Source: Dinghuibacter silviterrae
Lineage (GTDB): Bacteria > Bacteroidota > Bacteroidia > Chitinophagales > Chitinophagaceae
Direction of reading: 5' to 3'
DNA: 64,000 bases
Assembly (NCBI RefSeq): GCF_004366355.1
Contig: NZ_SODV01000001.1
Span: 744,001-808,000, forward strand
Positions 50,733 through 60,160 of this stretch are shown here, piece after piece (the first letter of the stretch is position 1; the number at the start of each line of letters is the position of its first letter). Position numbers and translations under genes: made by a program. The notes beneath the pieces are model-generated. The model did not search any database. It was not told where the DNA came from and saw nothing but the letters and a program-made list of their open reading frames with translations.

Positions 50733-51953
50733 ATGCTCGGTAGACATGGTCCTTTTTTGCGGGCGGTATTTTGGTATAGCATCACCGCATTCGGAGGTCC
50801 CCAGGGGCACATGGGGATGATGATCAAGACCTTTGTCAAAAAGCGCCGGGACGTAACGGAAGAGGAGTTGCTCGAATACAGCGCATTTTGCCAATTGCTG
50901 CCCGGCGCCTCATCCTCACAGACAGTGACCCTCATTGGATACAAACGTGGCGGCATTCCCCTCGCCATCATTACGCTCCTCGTATGGTTGCTCCCCGCGT
51001 GTGTGTTTATGGGCGTGTTTTCCTTCCTTGTCCAATACGTCGACGCAAGGGCCATGCACCGCAATATTTTCCAGTTCCTGCACGCCATGGCTGTCGGGTT
51101 TCTGGCCTACGCCGCCACCCGCGTATTCAAGGTCGCGATCAAAAACACCATCACCCGGGTGATCATGGTGGTGGCCGCTGTCCTCACCTATGCCTTTTTC
51201 AAAACACCCTGGATATTTCCGATTGTGATCATCCTCAGCGGGGTCGTGACCAACTTTTCCAGCCGGCGTATCCCCCAGATCCCCCATGAACGGAAGAAAA
51301 TCCGCTGGTCTAACATCTGGCTTTTTCTGCTCGTATTTATCGCCGCCGGTTTTGTCTCGGAGACTGCCCGGAAACAGCAATGGGAACACCGGAGAGCGTA
51401 TAACCTTTTTGAAAACTTTTACCGGTTTGGCAGCATCGTCTTTGGCGGGAGCCAGGTCCTTGTGCCGATGATGTATGAGCAATTCGTCGTCCGGGATAAG
51501 AGCCACTACATGACCGGTGAAGAGCTTCTGACCGGTGCGGGTATGGTCCAGGGTGTCCCCGGCCCGACCTTCTCCGTTTGTTCCTACGCAGGGGGGATGG
51601 CACTTCGTAACCGGGGGCCGGCCATGCAGATCCTGGGTTGTATCATTGGAGTGGTCGGTATTTTCCTTCCCAGTCTTTTACTCGTTTTATTTTTCTATCC
51701 TGTCTGGCATAATCTGAAGAAATACGCCGCCGTATACCGTTCCCTCGAAGGAATTCAGGCTTGCGTTGTCGGGATCATGATCGCGTCGTTTTTCTACCTG
51801 CTCAAGGACGTGTCCCTTATGGACAACCGGACCGTCAGCTACATCAACCTTTTGGTGATCGGCGGCACCTTCGCCCTGTTAAGCTTTACGAAGATCAAGT
51901 CGCCGTATATAGTGGCGCTTTGTTTGTTGTTGGGGCTGGTGGTCCCGGTGTAA
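50733..51953 (+). CDS. chrA: Chromate transporter (CHR family, two-domain)
   Basis: A 406-residue membrane protein with about ten to twelve membrane segments in two homologous halves. The first half carries [11 protein letters not shown] and LLPGASSSQ; the second carries [11 protein letters not shown] and [11 protein letters not shown]. These are the paired motifs of long-chain ChrA exporters, which remove chromate using the proton gradient. Whether chromate is the natural substrate is uncertain, since most bacteria carrying such genes are not exposed to it. Symbol given on family grounds. Confidence 0.83.
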   Translation: MLGRHGPFLRAVFWYSITAFGGPQGHMGMMIKTFVKKRRDVTEEELLEYSAFCQLLPGASSSQTVTLIGYKRGGIPLAIITLLVWLLPACVFMGVFSFLVQYVDARAMHRNIFQFLHAMAVGFLAYAATRVFKVAIKNTITRVIMVVAAVLTYAFFKTPWIFPIVIILSGVVTNFSSRRIPQIPHERKKIRWSNIWLFLLVFIAAGFVSETARKQQWEHRRAYNLFENFYRFGSIVFGGSQVLVPMMYEQFVVRDKSHYMTGEELLTGAGMVQGVPGPTFSVCSYAGGMALRNRGPAMQILGCIIGVVGIFLPSLLLVLFFYPVWHNLKKYAAVYRSLEGIQACVVGIMIASFFYLLKDVSLMDNRTVSYINLLVIGGTFALLSFTKIKSPYIVALCLLLGLVVPV

Positions 51954-51986
51954 CCGCGCCTTCGCGCCCTTTTGCGAGCTGCGCTA

Positions 51987-52556
51987 CTACCTGTAATAGT
52001 TATTTTTCTCTATTTCTGACTCTACCGCCAGGGGGACCAGATAGGTAATGGGTTTGTGCTCTGCCAGGAGTTGGCGGATATGGGAGGCCGAAAGATCCAG
52101 GAAAGGCGCCTTTAAGAAGGTTGCCACATGCTCACTTCGCTCCGGTTGCGGGAACCCCGGCCGTTCGTACACATAGACGGGGTAGTTCTCCATGATGAAC
52201 GCCGCATTATGCCAGTTTGGAAGGTTCCGGTAGCTATCGGACCCCATCAGCAACGTGAACTGATATTGGGGGTATTTTTCTTCCAGATAGGCCAGCGTAA
52301 CGCTGGTATAAGATGGCTTTGGAAGATGAAATTCTGCATCGGACACCTTTAGCCCCGGATTGTCCCCGATACCCAGGCGGACAAGGTGAAGACGGTGGTA
52401 TTCGTTGAGAAGGGAAGAAGAAGGCTTGAACGGATTTTGCGGCGTCACGACAAACCAAACTTGTTTTAGCGGTGTTTGGTTGAGGAAGTGTTGTGCAATA
52501 ATGAGGTGACCGGTATGGATAGGATTGAAGGAACCGAAGTAGAGGCCAACGTTCAT
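51987..52556 (-). CDS. nadD: Nicotinate-nucleotide adenylyltransferase
   Basis: A 189-residue adenylyltransferase converting nicotinate mononucleotide to deamido-NAD. GLYFGSFNPIHTGHL holds the HxGH-type nucleotide site, GSDSYRNLPNWHNA the substrate loop, and the C-terminal LSASHIRQLLAEHKPITYLVP carries the ISSTxIR-like motif (S-x-S-x-IR). It partners metabolically with nadA at 38 kb. Its ATG overlaps the feoA stop by four bases, an unusual pairing. Confidence 0.93.
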   Translation of the reverse strand: MNVGLYFGSFNPIHTGHLIIAQHFLNQTPLKQVWFVVTPQNPFKPSSSLLNEYHRLHLVRLGIGDNPGLKVSDAEFHLPKPSYTSVTLAYLEEKYPQYQFTLLMGSDSYRNLPNWHNAAFIMENYPVYVYERPGFPQPERSEHVATFLKAPFLDLSASHIRQLLAEHKPITYLVPLAVESEIEKNNYYR

Positions 52557-52804
52557 TGATTAAAGATAGCTTCATCCTGTAAAACTTCCACCCAGATCAT
52601 GTCTGCCTCTTCCAGCCGGAGGCTCAGGTTGTACCCGGCAACGGAAATAGAGATCGGGTCTCCCAGGGGGGCAACCAGGTCAATGGTGACAGATTCTCCC
52701 GGGACACAACCCATTTCCATTAGTTTTAGGAAGATATCGTCTTTTTCGAAGGAGCGGATAACTGCTTTCTGTCCAACAGGGACCTGGGAGAGTTTTTTCA
52801 ACAT
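52553..52804 (-). CDS. feoA: Ferrous iron transport protein A
   Basis: An 83-residue SH3-like FeoA. The motif KLMEMGCVPGESVTIDLVAPLGDPISI with RLEEADMIWVE is standard. It is expected to bind and stimulate FeoB at the inner membrane. FeoB is encoded 11 kb away on the same strand, so the usual feoAB operon is split. It overlaps nadD by four bases. The ATG at 52804 is chosen over a TTG two codons earlier. Confidence 0.9.
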   Translation of the reverse strand: MLKKLSQVPVGQKAVIRSFEKDDIFLKLMEMGCVPGESVTIDLVAPLGDPISISVAGYNLSLRLEEADMIWVEVLQDEAIFNQ

Positions 52805-52882
52805 GTTCAACCTTTATCGACGCAAAGCTACCTTTGTAATAAATCTTCTTACTTACGAATTACGGAAATCCCTGGTTTGATT

Positions 52883-53320
52883 ATGATTCGTTTTTCCGAC
52901 GCTGATATACATTCCCCCTTAAAGGGCCGAAAAGTCCTAAAGGAACACCTCCAGGAACTCTTTCGACGCGAGGGGTTTACCCTCCGGTCGCTACAATACG
53001 TCTTTTGTTCCGATCCGTATTTACTTCAGATCAATCGGGACTTTCTTAAACATGACTATTACACCGACATTGTTACGTTCGAGCTCGGGGAAGACCCGGA
53101 GGTCATTGAAGGGGAGATCTATATCAGCATCGATCGCGTCCGGGAGAACGCCCGCGACCTCACGGTTCCTTTCCAGCAGGAGCTCCTAAGGGTGATCTTC
53201 CACGGAGCCCTGCACCTTTGCGGATACAAAGACAAAACCCCGGCCCAGCAAAAGCAGATGCGGGCAAAAGAGGATGAGAATCTGCGACTTGCCGATGTTC
53301 CACGTAGAACAGTTTCATGA
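52883..53320 (+). CDS. ybeY: Endoribonuclease YbeY
   Basis: A 145-residue metal-dependent RNase for 16S rRNA maturation and ribosome quality control. The zinc site is HGALHLCGYKD: His107, His111 and Asp117 in place of the third His of the Escherichia coli enzyme; this Asp form is normal in Bacteroidota as far as I recall. MRAKEDENLRL follows. The ATG at 52883 is preferred to a TTG two codons upstream. The last codons overlap a parS-like motif and, by six bases, the convergent HNH-like gene. Confidence 0.93.
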   Translation: MIRFSDADIHSPLKGRKVLKEHLQELFRREGFTLRSLQYVFCSDPYLLQINRDFLKHDYYTDIVTFELGEDPEVIEGEIYISIDRVRENARDLTVPFQQELLRVIFHGALHLCGYKDKTPAQQKQMRAKEDENLRLADVPRRTVS

Positions 53321-53327
53321 TGAAACG
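53296..53327. repeat. Tandem pair of parS-like 16-mers (left copy)
   Basis: TGTTCCACGTAGAACA (53296-53311) differs from the common parS form TGTTCCACGTGGAACA at one base. It is followed directly by GTTTCATGATGAAAC (53312-53326), itself a perfect palindrome apart from its central base and close to GTTTCACGTGAAAC. The pair overlaps the 3' ends of ybeY and the HNH-like gene. An inverted copy lies at 53995-54026. Confidence 0.55.
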
Positions 53328-53962
53328 TCGCCTTTGGCCCCGTCAGACACGCCTCCGGCTTTGTCAAACCGGGCCCCCAGGTCTCGCCCTTCCAGGATAA
53401 CCGTCATCGGTATTCCCTCGTTTAACTGGGAGAACTCGTATTCTGAGAAGCCGGAAATCATATCAAGGTAAGACCGGTTCCTGGTCAGGAAGGCCTCCTG
53501 TTTTCCCGTTTGACCCGGTAGGGCTTGTTCCAGGGCCTCCAGCTTTTGGGCCATGGCCTGGCACACGGGGTAACCCGTCTTTTCATAGAGATTCCTGAAG
53601 TGGGTCCGCGCTCCGAGGATGTCCACCTGCTCTGGTTCTCCCTGCGCCTGCACCCGTATATTGATAAAGTTCCAGCAAAGCCTTAGCTCTTCCTCCACCC
53701 CAAAGTCGAAATAGGCCACCGGGACAATATGGTCGAATTGCCACCGCTCTGAGAAATTGTTCCAGGTCATACCCTCCCCGAACTGGAGGTGGATCCATTC
53801 CCGGAAGCGTTGGATATCCAACCCGAAATAAGGGGCATACGCGGCGCTCCATTTTTGTTCAAGGACGTACCTTCTTAAAGCAATCTGCCACTTCCGTTTC
53901 TCGCGGACTTTCAGAACGGAGTCCGTCACCTCCGTTTTTGCGGTCCATTTTTTCCTGCTCAT
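53315..53962 (-). CDS. Conserved protein with an HNH-like core
   Basis: A 215-residue protein. The segment WQFDHIVPVAYFDFG followed by LRLCWNFINIRVQ resembles the DHI-x-P and N-x-x-N elements of an HNH (beta-beta-alpha metal) nuclease site, but the zinc-binding Cys pairs are absent. A basic N-terminus (MSRKKWTAKTEVTD) and a tail with RSYLDMISGFSEYEFSQLNEG flank it. Nuclease activity is uncertain. It is bracketed by two inverted parS-like motifs. Confidence 0.65.
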   Translation of the reverse strand: MSRKKWTAKTEVTDSVLKVREKRKWQIALRRYVLEQKWSAAYAPYFGLDIQRFREWIHLQFGEGMTWNNFSERWQFDHIVPVAYFDFGVEEELRLCWNFINIRVQAQGEPEQVDILGARTHFRNLYEKTGYPVCQAMAQKLEALEQALPGQTGKQEAFLTRNRSYLDMISGFSEYEFSQLNEGIPMTVILEGRDLGARFDKAGGVSDGAKGDVSS

Positions 53963-53994
53963 ACCTCTGTTTTTTGCTTAAAGATCGGGAAAAA

Positions 53995-54026
53995 TGTTTC
54001 ATGCTGAAACTGTTCTCCGTGGAACG
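53995..54026. repeat. Tandem pair of parS-like 16-mers (right copy, inverted)
   Basis: TGTTTCATGCTGAAAC (53995-54010) followed by TGTTCTCCGTGGAACG (54011-54026). Its reverse complement matches the left copy at 27 of 32 positions. It lies in the 122-base gap between the HNH-like gene and mnmG, upstream of the mnmG -7 box. Confidence 0.55.
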
Positions 54027-54072
54027 TTGGGGGGAGTCCTGCGTTAGGCGCCCCGCCCTCCGGGTAATCTCG

Positions 54073-54080
54073 TACCTTTG
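54073..54080 (+). promoter_or_regulatory. TACCTTTG -7 box, four bases before the mnmG ATG
   Basis: TACCTTTG matches TAnnTTTG. The ATG at 54085 is four bases further, which would give a leaderless message. No -33 TTG at the usual distance is seen. Confidence 0.35.
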
Positions 54081-54084
54081 CCCC

Positions 54085-55953
54085 ATGTTCCCCGAATATG
54101 ATGTAATTGTGGTAGGCGCCGGCCATGCCGGTTGCGAGGCGGCCGCCGCCGCGGCGAATATGGGCTCCCGCGTCCTTCTGGTGACGATGAATATGCAGAC
54201 CATCGCGCAAATGAGTTGCAATCCGGCCATGGGCGGCATCGCCAAGGGCCAGATTGTACGGGAAATCGACGCCATGGGGGGGTATTCGGGGATCGTCAGC
54301 GACCGGAGCACAATCCAGTTCCGGATGTTGAACCGGTCCAAGGGGCCGGCCATGTGGAGCCCAAGGACCCAGAATGACCGAATGTTGTTTGCGGCGGTTT
54401 GGCGGGAAATGCTGGAGCAAACCCCGAATGTGGACTTCTACCAGGATATGGTCAAGGGCCTTCTTGTAAAAGACGGCCGGGTGGAAGGGGTTCAAACGGG
54501 TCTGGGGCATGACATCAAGGCCAAGGCGGTGGTGCTCACCAACGGAACATTTCTAAATGGGGTTATTCATATTGGGGAAAAGCAATTCGGCGGCGGGCGT
54601 GTCGCGGAAAAGGCGGCCACCGGGATCACCGAGCAGCTGGTGTCTTTGGGGTTTGAAAGCGACCGGCTAAAGACAGGGACCCCACCCCGGATCGACGGAC
54701 GTAGCCTGGACTATTCCAAAATGACCGAACAAAAGGGAGACGACGAGGTCGTTGGGTTTTCCTACCTCCCTACCCCGCGTGTACAACCCCAGGCGCAGCG
54801 GAGCTGTTGGATTACATACACCAGCCCGGAAGTACACGAGGTCCTAAAGACGGGTTTTGACCGTTCCCCTATGTACCAGGGGCGTATCCAGGGGGTTGGC
54901 CCCCGGTATTGCCCGAGCATTGAGGACAAGATCAACCGTTTTGCGGAGCGGGAACGACACCAACTGTTTGTCGAACCGGAGGGGTGGAATACGGTGGAGA
55001 TCTATGTAAACGGTTTTTCGACCTCACTGCCGGAGTCGGTACAGTTCGAGGCCTTGCGCATGGTGCCAGGCTTTGAAAACTGCCGCATGTTCCGTCCGGG
55101 GTATGCGATCGAATACGACTACTTCCCCCCCACACAGCTGCGGTATTCCCTGGAGACAAAGCTGATCGGGAATCTTTTCTTTGCAGGCCAGATCAATGGA
55201 ACGACGGGGTACGAAGAAGCCGCCTGCCAGGGATTGATGGCCGGGATCAATGCCCACCGCAAAGCCACCGGGCAGGATCCCCTTATCCTAAAGCGAAGCG
55301 AAGCGTATATCGGCGTATTGATCGACGACCTGATCAGCAAGGGAACCGAAGAACCGTACCGCATGTTTACCAGCAGGGCGGAATTCAGGACGCTCCTGCG
55401 CCAGGACAATGCAGATCTTCGGCTGACGGAGCTGAGCTATCGCCTGGGTTTGGCCAGCCAGGAACGGATGGACCGGGTGTTGGACAAAAAAGCAGGGGTA
55501 GAAAAAGTAAAGACGATGACGGCGGAGCTGACCCTGGAACCGGAAGAAGTCAATGGATTCCTCGAAGCCAGGGATTCCGCACCCCTGACCCAAAAACAAA
55601 GGGTCCAGCAACTCCTCCTCCGCCCGGGGATTACCTTCCCGGATCTGTTCCGCCAGGTCCCCAAAGTCGCCGCTGTCTTTGGTGGCTTTTCGGAAGAAAC
55701 CCTGGAGCAAGCCGACATACAGCTCAAATACGACGTGTATATACAAAAAGAGAGAGAGCTGGTCGACCGGATGAGCCAGATGGAAGACCTGCCGATCCCG
55801 GATAACTTTAACTACGACAAAGTACACGCCCTATCGGCGGAAGCACGGCAGAAGTTTGGCCGGATCCGGCCGGGCACCCTCGGACAGGCGTCCAGGATAT
55901 CAGGGGTGACCCCCAGCGATGTGCAGATCCTGATGGTCTATATGGGCCGTTAA
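54085..55953 (+). CDS. mnmG: tRNA uridine-5-carboxymethylaminomethyl modification enzyme MnmG (GidA)
   Basis: A 622-residue FAD- and NADH-dependent enzyme that, with MnmE, modifies U34 in certain tRNAs. The FAD loop VVGAGHAGCEAA starts at residue 8; CNPAMGGIAKGQIVREIDA and the folate/FAD motifs ATNGTFLNG-like (LTNGTFLNGVIHIGE) and GQINGTTGYEEAA are standard. The ATG at 54085 yields the family length; an open frame extends 49 codons upstream but covers the parS-like motif. In many bacteria this gene lies near oriC. Confidence 0.95.
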   Translation: MFPEYDVIVVGAGHAGCEAAAAAANMGSRVLLVTMNMQTIAQMSCNPAMGGIAKGQIVREIDAMGGYSGIVSDRSTIQFRMLNRSKGPAMWSPRTQNDRMLFAAVWREMLEQTPNVDFYQDMVKGLLVKDGRVEGVQTGLGHDIKAKAVVLTNGTFLNGVIHIGEKQFGGGRVAEKAATGITEQLVSLGFESDRLKTGTPPRIDGRSLDYSKMTEQKGDDEVVGFSYLPTPRVQPQAQRSCWITYTSPEVHEVLKTGFDRSPMYQGRIQGVGPRYCPSIEDKINRFAERERHQLFVEPEGWNTVEIYVNGFSTSLPESVQFEALRMVPGFENCRMFRPGYAIEYDYFPPTQLRYSLETKLIGNLFFAGQINGTTGYEEAACQGLMAGINAHRKATGQDPLILKRSEAYIGVLIDDLISKGTEEPYRMFTSRAEFRTLLRQDNADLRLTELSYRLGLASQERMDRVLDKKAGVEKVKTMTAELTLEPEEVNGFLEARDSAPLTQKQRVQQLLLRPGITFPDLFRQVPKVAAVFGGFSEETLEQADIQLKYDVYIQKERELVDRMSQMEDLPIPDNFNYDKVHALSAEARQKFGRIRPGTLGQASRISGVTPSDVQILMVYMGR

Positions 55954-55955
55954 GG

Positions 55956-56438
55956 CTAGCGCTTCTTGTTGGAAACAACGGTGGTATGCGTCCATGAGTC
56001 GTGCCAGGGCGTACCAAAACCGGTGAATACCTCGAAGGGGACGATCCGGCTTAGGCTCCGCAACAATGCGTCTTTCATGGTGATCTTCGCCCCGGTGTCT
56101 TTTACGACTATCGTATTGGTACAGAATTTTCCGATCGACCGGCCAGTGGTGCCTTCCATAATGGTGTAGTACAGCGCGTATATGCCCAGGTTGCCCAGGT
56201 AAGAAAGCCCAAACTGAAACCCGAAAGAGAAATCCACACGCGCAACCTGATCTTGTGCCCCGATGGTGATCATACGAATGATGTAAAGAATCATCGCATA
56301 CACCAGGTAATCGATGATAAAATTGGCAAAACGGATCCCGGTCGTGACGGGGGGAGCGGCCGTTTCTTCCAGAAGGTTTTCGAGCTCGGTCGTAAAAGCG
56401 GATTTTTCTTCGGCAGAGGAAAAAGCAGGTTGTTCCAT
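55956..56438 (-). CDS. RDD-family membrane protein
   Basis: A 160-residue membrane protein with the RDD pattern: RFANFIIDYLVYAMILYII (Arg and Asp of the first helix), then MEGTTGRSIGKFCTNTIVV and RSLSRIVPFEVF. Three membrane segments are visible. Some RDD proteins exchange sodium and protons; most have no known role. It converges with mnmG at a two-base gap. Confidence 0.82.
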   Translation of the reverse strand: MEQPAFSSAEEKSAFTTELENLLEETAAPPVTTGIRFANFIIDYLVYAMILYIIRMITIGAQDQVARVDFSFGFQFGLSYLGNLGIYALYYTIMEGTTGRSIGKFCTNTIVVKDTGAKITMKDALLRSLSRIVPFEVFTGFGTPWHDSWTHTTVVSNKKR

Positions 56439-56541
56439 AAGAACGGTTTTAAGTTTTGTGTATCCAAAAGATAAGTAAAATTTTCAAGGGGACAACGGCA
56501 AAACGCCCCATTTCCGTATTTTACAACCTAATCATTTTTGC

Positions 56542-57327
56542 TTGAGAACTCCTGTCCGCTTGTTCGTTTTTGTGTTGGCTTTGCTGGTGTCGGGCTTGCT
56601 GATGACCCAAAAGGGAACGGCCCAAACCATGGTGAAAGGGACCGTATATGACGTTACCCAAAAAATACCCCTGAACGCCGTGTCTGTGGTCAGCAAATCG
56701 GGGCCGCAAACCGTAACGGACTCGGTCGGGACATACAAAATCATCGTAAACGACAGGGACTCGATTTATTTTTCCTACCTCGGCAAGCGTTCTCCCTGGT
56801 TTGCGGTATCCGACCTGACCAACCCCTGGGCCTTTGACATATCCCTGAATGTGGTCGCGCCCGAGCTGCCGCCGATCTATATTACCAAAAATTCTTACCG
56901 GGAAGACTCCCTGCAAAACCGGCGGGAGTATGAAAAGATCTTCGATTACCACAAACCCGGACTCTCGACAACGAGTAACGGACCCGAGTCGGGTTCCGCC
57001 GGGGTGGGTCTCGACCTGGACGACCTGATCAATTCCTTCCGCTTCCGGTACAACAACCGCCAAAAGGGTTACCAGAAGTTCTTCGAATGGGAAGAGCACG
57101 AAAAATACATCGACCACCGGTTTAGCAAACCCCTGATCAAAAAACTGACGAACCTGAACGACGACCAGATCCCCAATTTTATCAAACAATACCGGCCTTC
57201 CTACGAGTTTATGGAGGGAACGACGGACGCGGACCTGGGCGTGTATATCGTCAAGTGTAAGGCAGACTGGGATACCGGTCACCCCTCTCCCGCCTCGGCG
57301 ATGATGACCACGTACAAAACCCGGTAG
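56542..57327 (+). CDS. Secreted protein with a carboxypeptidase-regulatory-like domain
   Basis: A 261-residue protein with a signal peptide (about 1-28, ending GTAQ). Residues 31-105 read as a CarboxypepD_reg-like beta-sandwich (VKGTVYDVTQKIPLNAVSVVSK, then TDSVGTYKIIV and IYFSYLGKRS), the domain that also begins TonB-dependent receptors. The rest is helical and charged. No catalytic motif is seen. The start is TTG at 56542, which gives the complete signal peptide; there is no upstream ATG. The DUF72 gene follows five bases later. Confidence 0.72.
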   Translation: MRTPVRLFVFVLALLVSGLLMTQKGTAQTMVKGTVYDVTQKIPLNAVSVVSKSGPQTVTDSVGTYKIIVNDRDSIYFSYLGKRSPWFAVSDLTNPWAFDISLNVVAPELPPIYITKNSYREDSLQNRREYEKIFDYHKPGLSTTSNGPESGSAGVGLDLDDLINSFRFRYNNRQKGYQKFFEWEEHEKYIDHRFSKPLIKKLTNLNDDQIPNFIKQYRPSYEFMEGTTDADLGVYIVKCKADWDTGHPSPASAMMTTYKTR

Positions 57328-57332
57328 CCGTT

Positions 57333-58247
57333 ATGGAATTCGGCAAGGTCCCCACCGACAAACTGGATAAAGTCGACTTCTCGCTTCCGCCAGGGTCAGG
57401 CGATGCCGTATTGCAAAAGACAGGCGTGCCGGGAAAGGTATATGTGGGCTGCACCTCCTGGGGCCGGAAAGAATGGATCGGAAAGCTCTTTGCGCCCGGA
57501 ACCAAAGACGCGGGCTTCCTGGCGCAATATGCAACGTTGTACAACGCCGTAGAGCTAAACGCCACCCACTACAAAATTTACAGCCCTGCGGACATACAAC
57601 GCTGGGTGGACAAGGTCCGCGGCCGCGCTTTCCGTTTCTGCCCGAAGTTCCCGCAGCGGATCAGCCACTACAGCGATTTCAAGGGAATAGAAGACCTGAC
57701 GGCAGCCTTTTTAGACGGGGTTAGAACGTTCGGCGAACACTTGGGCCCGATATTTCTCCAGGTAAGCGATCAATACACGCCCGCCCGTAAGGCCGTGTTG
57801 TTGGACTATCTCGGGTCCCTGCCCACCGATCTCTCTTTCTTTTTGGAAGTCCGGCACCCCGCCTGGTTTTCGGACAAAGCCGAAAGGGAAGACCTTTTTC
57901 ACCGTCTGCGAGAAATGCAAATCGGCCTGGTACTCACCGATGCCGCCGGCAGGAGAGACGTCGCGCACATGCAACTGACTGTACCTAAGGCATTTATACG
58001 CTTCGTGGCGAACAGCCTGCACCCCACGGACTTTGTCCGGATCGACGCCTGGGCGGAACGCCTCCGTCAGTGGCTCGATAGCGGGCTGGAGGAATTATTT
58101 TTGTTTGCGCACATGCCCGACGAGACGGCGGTCCCGGAGTTGACCTTATACCTCGTGGACAAGCTCAACGCCGTTTGCGGGCTGGACCTTCCCCGGCCGC
58201 AATACACCGGCGGTAACGGCGGTGCCCAACAGGCTAGCCTTTTCTAG
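57333..58247 (+). CDS. DUF72 family protein (YecE-like)
   Basis: A 304-residue protein of the TIM-barrel DUF72 family: [15 protein letters not shown] at the start of the domain, [26 protein letters not shown] and [11 protein letters not shown]. Function is unknown. About 35 residues before the domain are extra. Its 3' end overlaps the convergent recQ by 14 bases. Confidence 0.85.
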   Translation: MEFGKVPTDKLDKVDFSLPPGSGDAVLQKTGVPGKVYVGCTSWGRKEWIGKLFAPGTKDAGFLAQYATLYNAVELNATHYKIYSPADIQRWVDKVRGRAFRFCPKFPQRISHYSDFKGIEDLTAAFLDGVRTFGEHLGPIFLQVSDQYTPARKAVLLDYLGSLPTDLSFFLEVRHPAWFSDKAEREDLFHRLREMQIGLVLTDAAGRRDVAHMQLTVPKAFIRFVANSLHPTDFVRIDAWAERLRQWLDSGLEELFLFAHMPDETAVPELTLYLVDKLNAVCGLDLPRPQYTGGNGGAQQASLF

Positions 58248-60156
58248 GCTTCAGATACATCCGGCCCTGTGTTCCCGTTGACGCGCAATAGTCCACCACG
58301 CACTGGAGAAAGGCCTCGCCGTACTTGCGGAGCTTCACCGCCCCAAAACCATTGATGCGCTCCAGGTCCTGGGGCGTCTGTGGAAAGAAGGTGGCCAGTT
58401 CGTTGAGGGTGGTGTCCGAAAAGATGATATACGGGGGCATGTTTTCCGCCTGGGCGAACTCGCGGCGGAGCTTGCGGAGTTCCTGGAAGAGGTCTTCGTC
58501 GCGGTCGGGGGGCTCGCCCACGTCGGGGACCGACGGGTCCCCGCCCTCAGGTGAGCCGGCCCAGGCCGCGCTGCGCCCGCGCGCTCCGCCGTGCCCGGTT
58601 GTGCCGCGGTCGCCCGTGCGCCCCGCGCCAGCGGCGCTCTCGGGCGCTAGCGCCTCCGCCATCATCACCGTCACCTTCCCCCGCAACACCCTATCGCTCT
58701 CCGGCGTCAACACCAGCACCGGGTACTCTCCCTCGGTTTGCCGTAAGTAGCCCTGTTGGATAAGCTCCTTCAACACCTTTCTCCAGGCCTCCTTGGAAAG
58801 GTCTTTCCCGACGCCGTAGGTCCGCAGCGTCTGGTGCACCGCTCGCGTAGTGCTGCTCCCCCGGAGAAAGTCGATCACGTAGCCAAACCCAAACCGCTCC
58901 TGCAAACGGGAGACGGCGCTGAGGGCCTTTTGGGCGAGTTCGGTGGCGTCGACCCGGGGCCGGTTGTCCTGGCAGACATCGCAGCTGTCGCAGGGGGCGG
59001 TAAAGGATTCGCCGAAATAGGCCAGGAGGAACTGGCGGCGGCAGCCCTGGGTTTCGCAGTAGTCCGCCATTTTCCGGAGCTTGTCGTCGAGGATCTTTGT
59101 CTGGGCTTCGTTCCCCTCTACCTGGATCATGCGCCGGAGCTTGACGACGTCCCCGGCGCTGTAAAACAGCACCGCTTCGCTGGGAAGGCCATCCCGGCCG
59201 GCCCGACCGGTTTCCTGGTAATAGCCTTCGAGGTTTTTGGGGAGGTCGGCGTGGACGACAAAACGGACGTTGCTCTTATTGATGCCCATTCCAAAGGCCA
59301 CGGTGGCGACGATGATACGGGTCTCGTCCCGGAGAAAGGCGTTCTGGCGCGAAGCACGAATAGATGAATCAAGTCCCGCATGATAAGCCGCGGCCGGAAA
59401 ACCCGAAGTCGTCAGCGTCGTGGCGAGCTCTTCGGTCCCCGCCCGGGACAGACAATAGATGATCCCGGCGTCTTCCTGGTGTGCGGACAGATAGGACAAA
59501 AGCTGGGGGAGGTAATTCTTTTTGGGAAGGACCTTATAGTGGATGTTGGGCCGGTTAAAGGAGTTCTCAAAAAGCCGGTAGTCCGTCAGCCCGAGACCGC
59601 TTATGATGTCCGTCTTTGTCCGGGCATCGGCGGTGGCGGTGAGGGCTACCAGCGGGACCTGTGGAAAACGCTGTTTGAGCTGACCCAGCGCCAGGTATTC
59701 CGGCCGGAAATCGTGTCCCCACTGGCTGATGCAATGCGCTTCGTCGATGGCAAAAAGGGAGACCCGAAGACCGGCGAGCACATCCAGGAAAGCGCCCTCC
59801 CCAACAAGGCGTTCGGGGGCCACATACAAAAGCTTTAAGGAACCGGCACGGAGCTGATCGAAAACCAGGCGCTGCTCATAGGCGGAAAGAGAAGAATTCA
59901 AATACGCCGACGGTATATCATACTGCCGGAGCGCGTCGACCTGATCCTTCATCAGGGCGATAAGGGGAGACACCACCACGGCCACCCCGTCCAGCGCGAG
60001 CGCAGGGATTTGGTAACACAAAGACTTCCCGCCCCCGGTCGGCATCAGGGCCACGGTATCCTTTCCGGAAAGGATGTGTTCGATGATGTCCTGCTGGTTG
60101 TGCCGGAACCCGGTATATCCGAAGTGGTGCCTGAGCAGGCCGAGGATGTCTTCCAT
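58234..60156 (-). CDS. recQ: ATP-dependent DNA helicase RecQ
   Basis: A 640-residue 3'-5' helicase. Walker A is MPTGGGKS (about 39-46), the DEAH box and RecQ motif 0 region is [18 protein letters not shown], and GRAGRDG closes motif VI. The RQC zinc ligands are in CETQGCRR and CDSCDVC. An HRDC domain ends the protein ([18 protein letters not shown]). A 40-residue Gly/Ala/Arg-rich linker between RQC and HRDC resembles the low-complexity inserts seen elsewhere in this window. It acts in recombination and replication repair. The sigma-54 regulator gene lies upstream on the same strand beyond position 60161. Confidence 0.95.
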   Translation of the reverse strand: MEDILGLLRHHFGYTGFRHNQQDIIEHILSGKDTVALMPTGGGKSLCYQIPALALDGVAVVVSPLIALMKDQVDALRQYDIPSAYLNSSLSAYEQRLVFDQLRAGSLKLLYVAPERLVGEGAFLDVLAGLRVSLFAIDEAHCISQWGHDFRPEYLALGQLKQRFPQVPLVALTATADARTKTDIISGLGLTDYRLFENSFNRPNIHYKVLPKKNYLPQLLSYLSAHQEDAGIIYCLSRAGTEELATTLTTSGFPAAAYHAGLDSSIRASRQNAFLRDETRIIVATVAFGMGINKSNVRFVVHADLPKNLEGYYQETGRAGRDGLPSEAVLFYSAGDVVKLRRMIQVEGNEAQTKILDDKLRKMADYCETQGCRRQFLLAYFGESFTAPCDSCDVCQDNRPRVDATELAQKALSAVSRLQERFGFGYVIDFLRGSSTTRAVHQTLRTYGVGKDLSKEAWRKVLKELIQQGYLRQTEGEYPVLVLTPESDRVLRGKVTVMMAEALAPESAAGAGRTGDRGTTGHGGARGRSAAWAGSPEGGDPSVPDVGEPPDRDEDLFQELRKLRREFAQAENMPPYIIFSDTTLNELATFFPQTPQDLERINGFGAVKLRKYGEAFLQCVVDYCASTGTQGRMYLKPRKG

Positions 60157-60160
60157 GAGG

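Noticed and set aside
52877-53320. Loss of the third zinc His in YbeY as evidence for an inactive enzyme
   Set aside because: Asp at this position is, as far as I recall, the usual form in Bacteroidota YbeY, and the rest of the site is intact.
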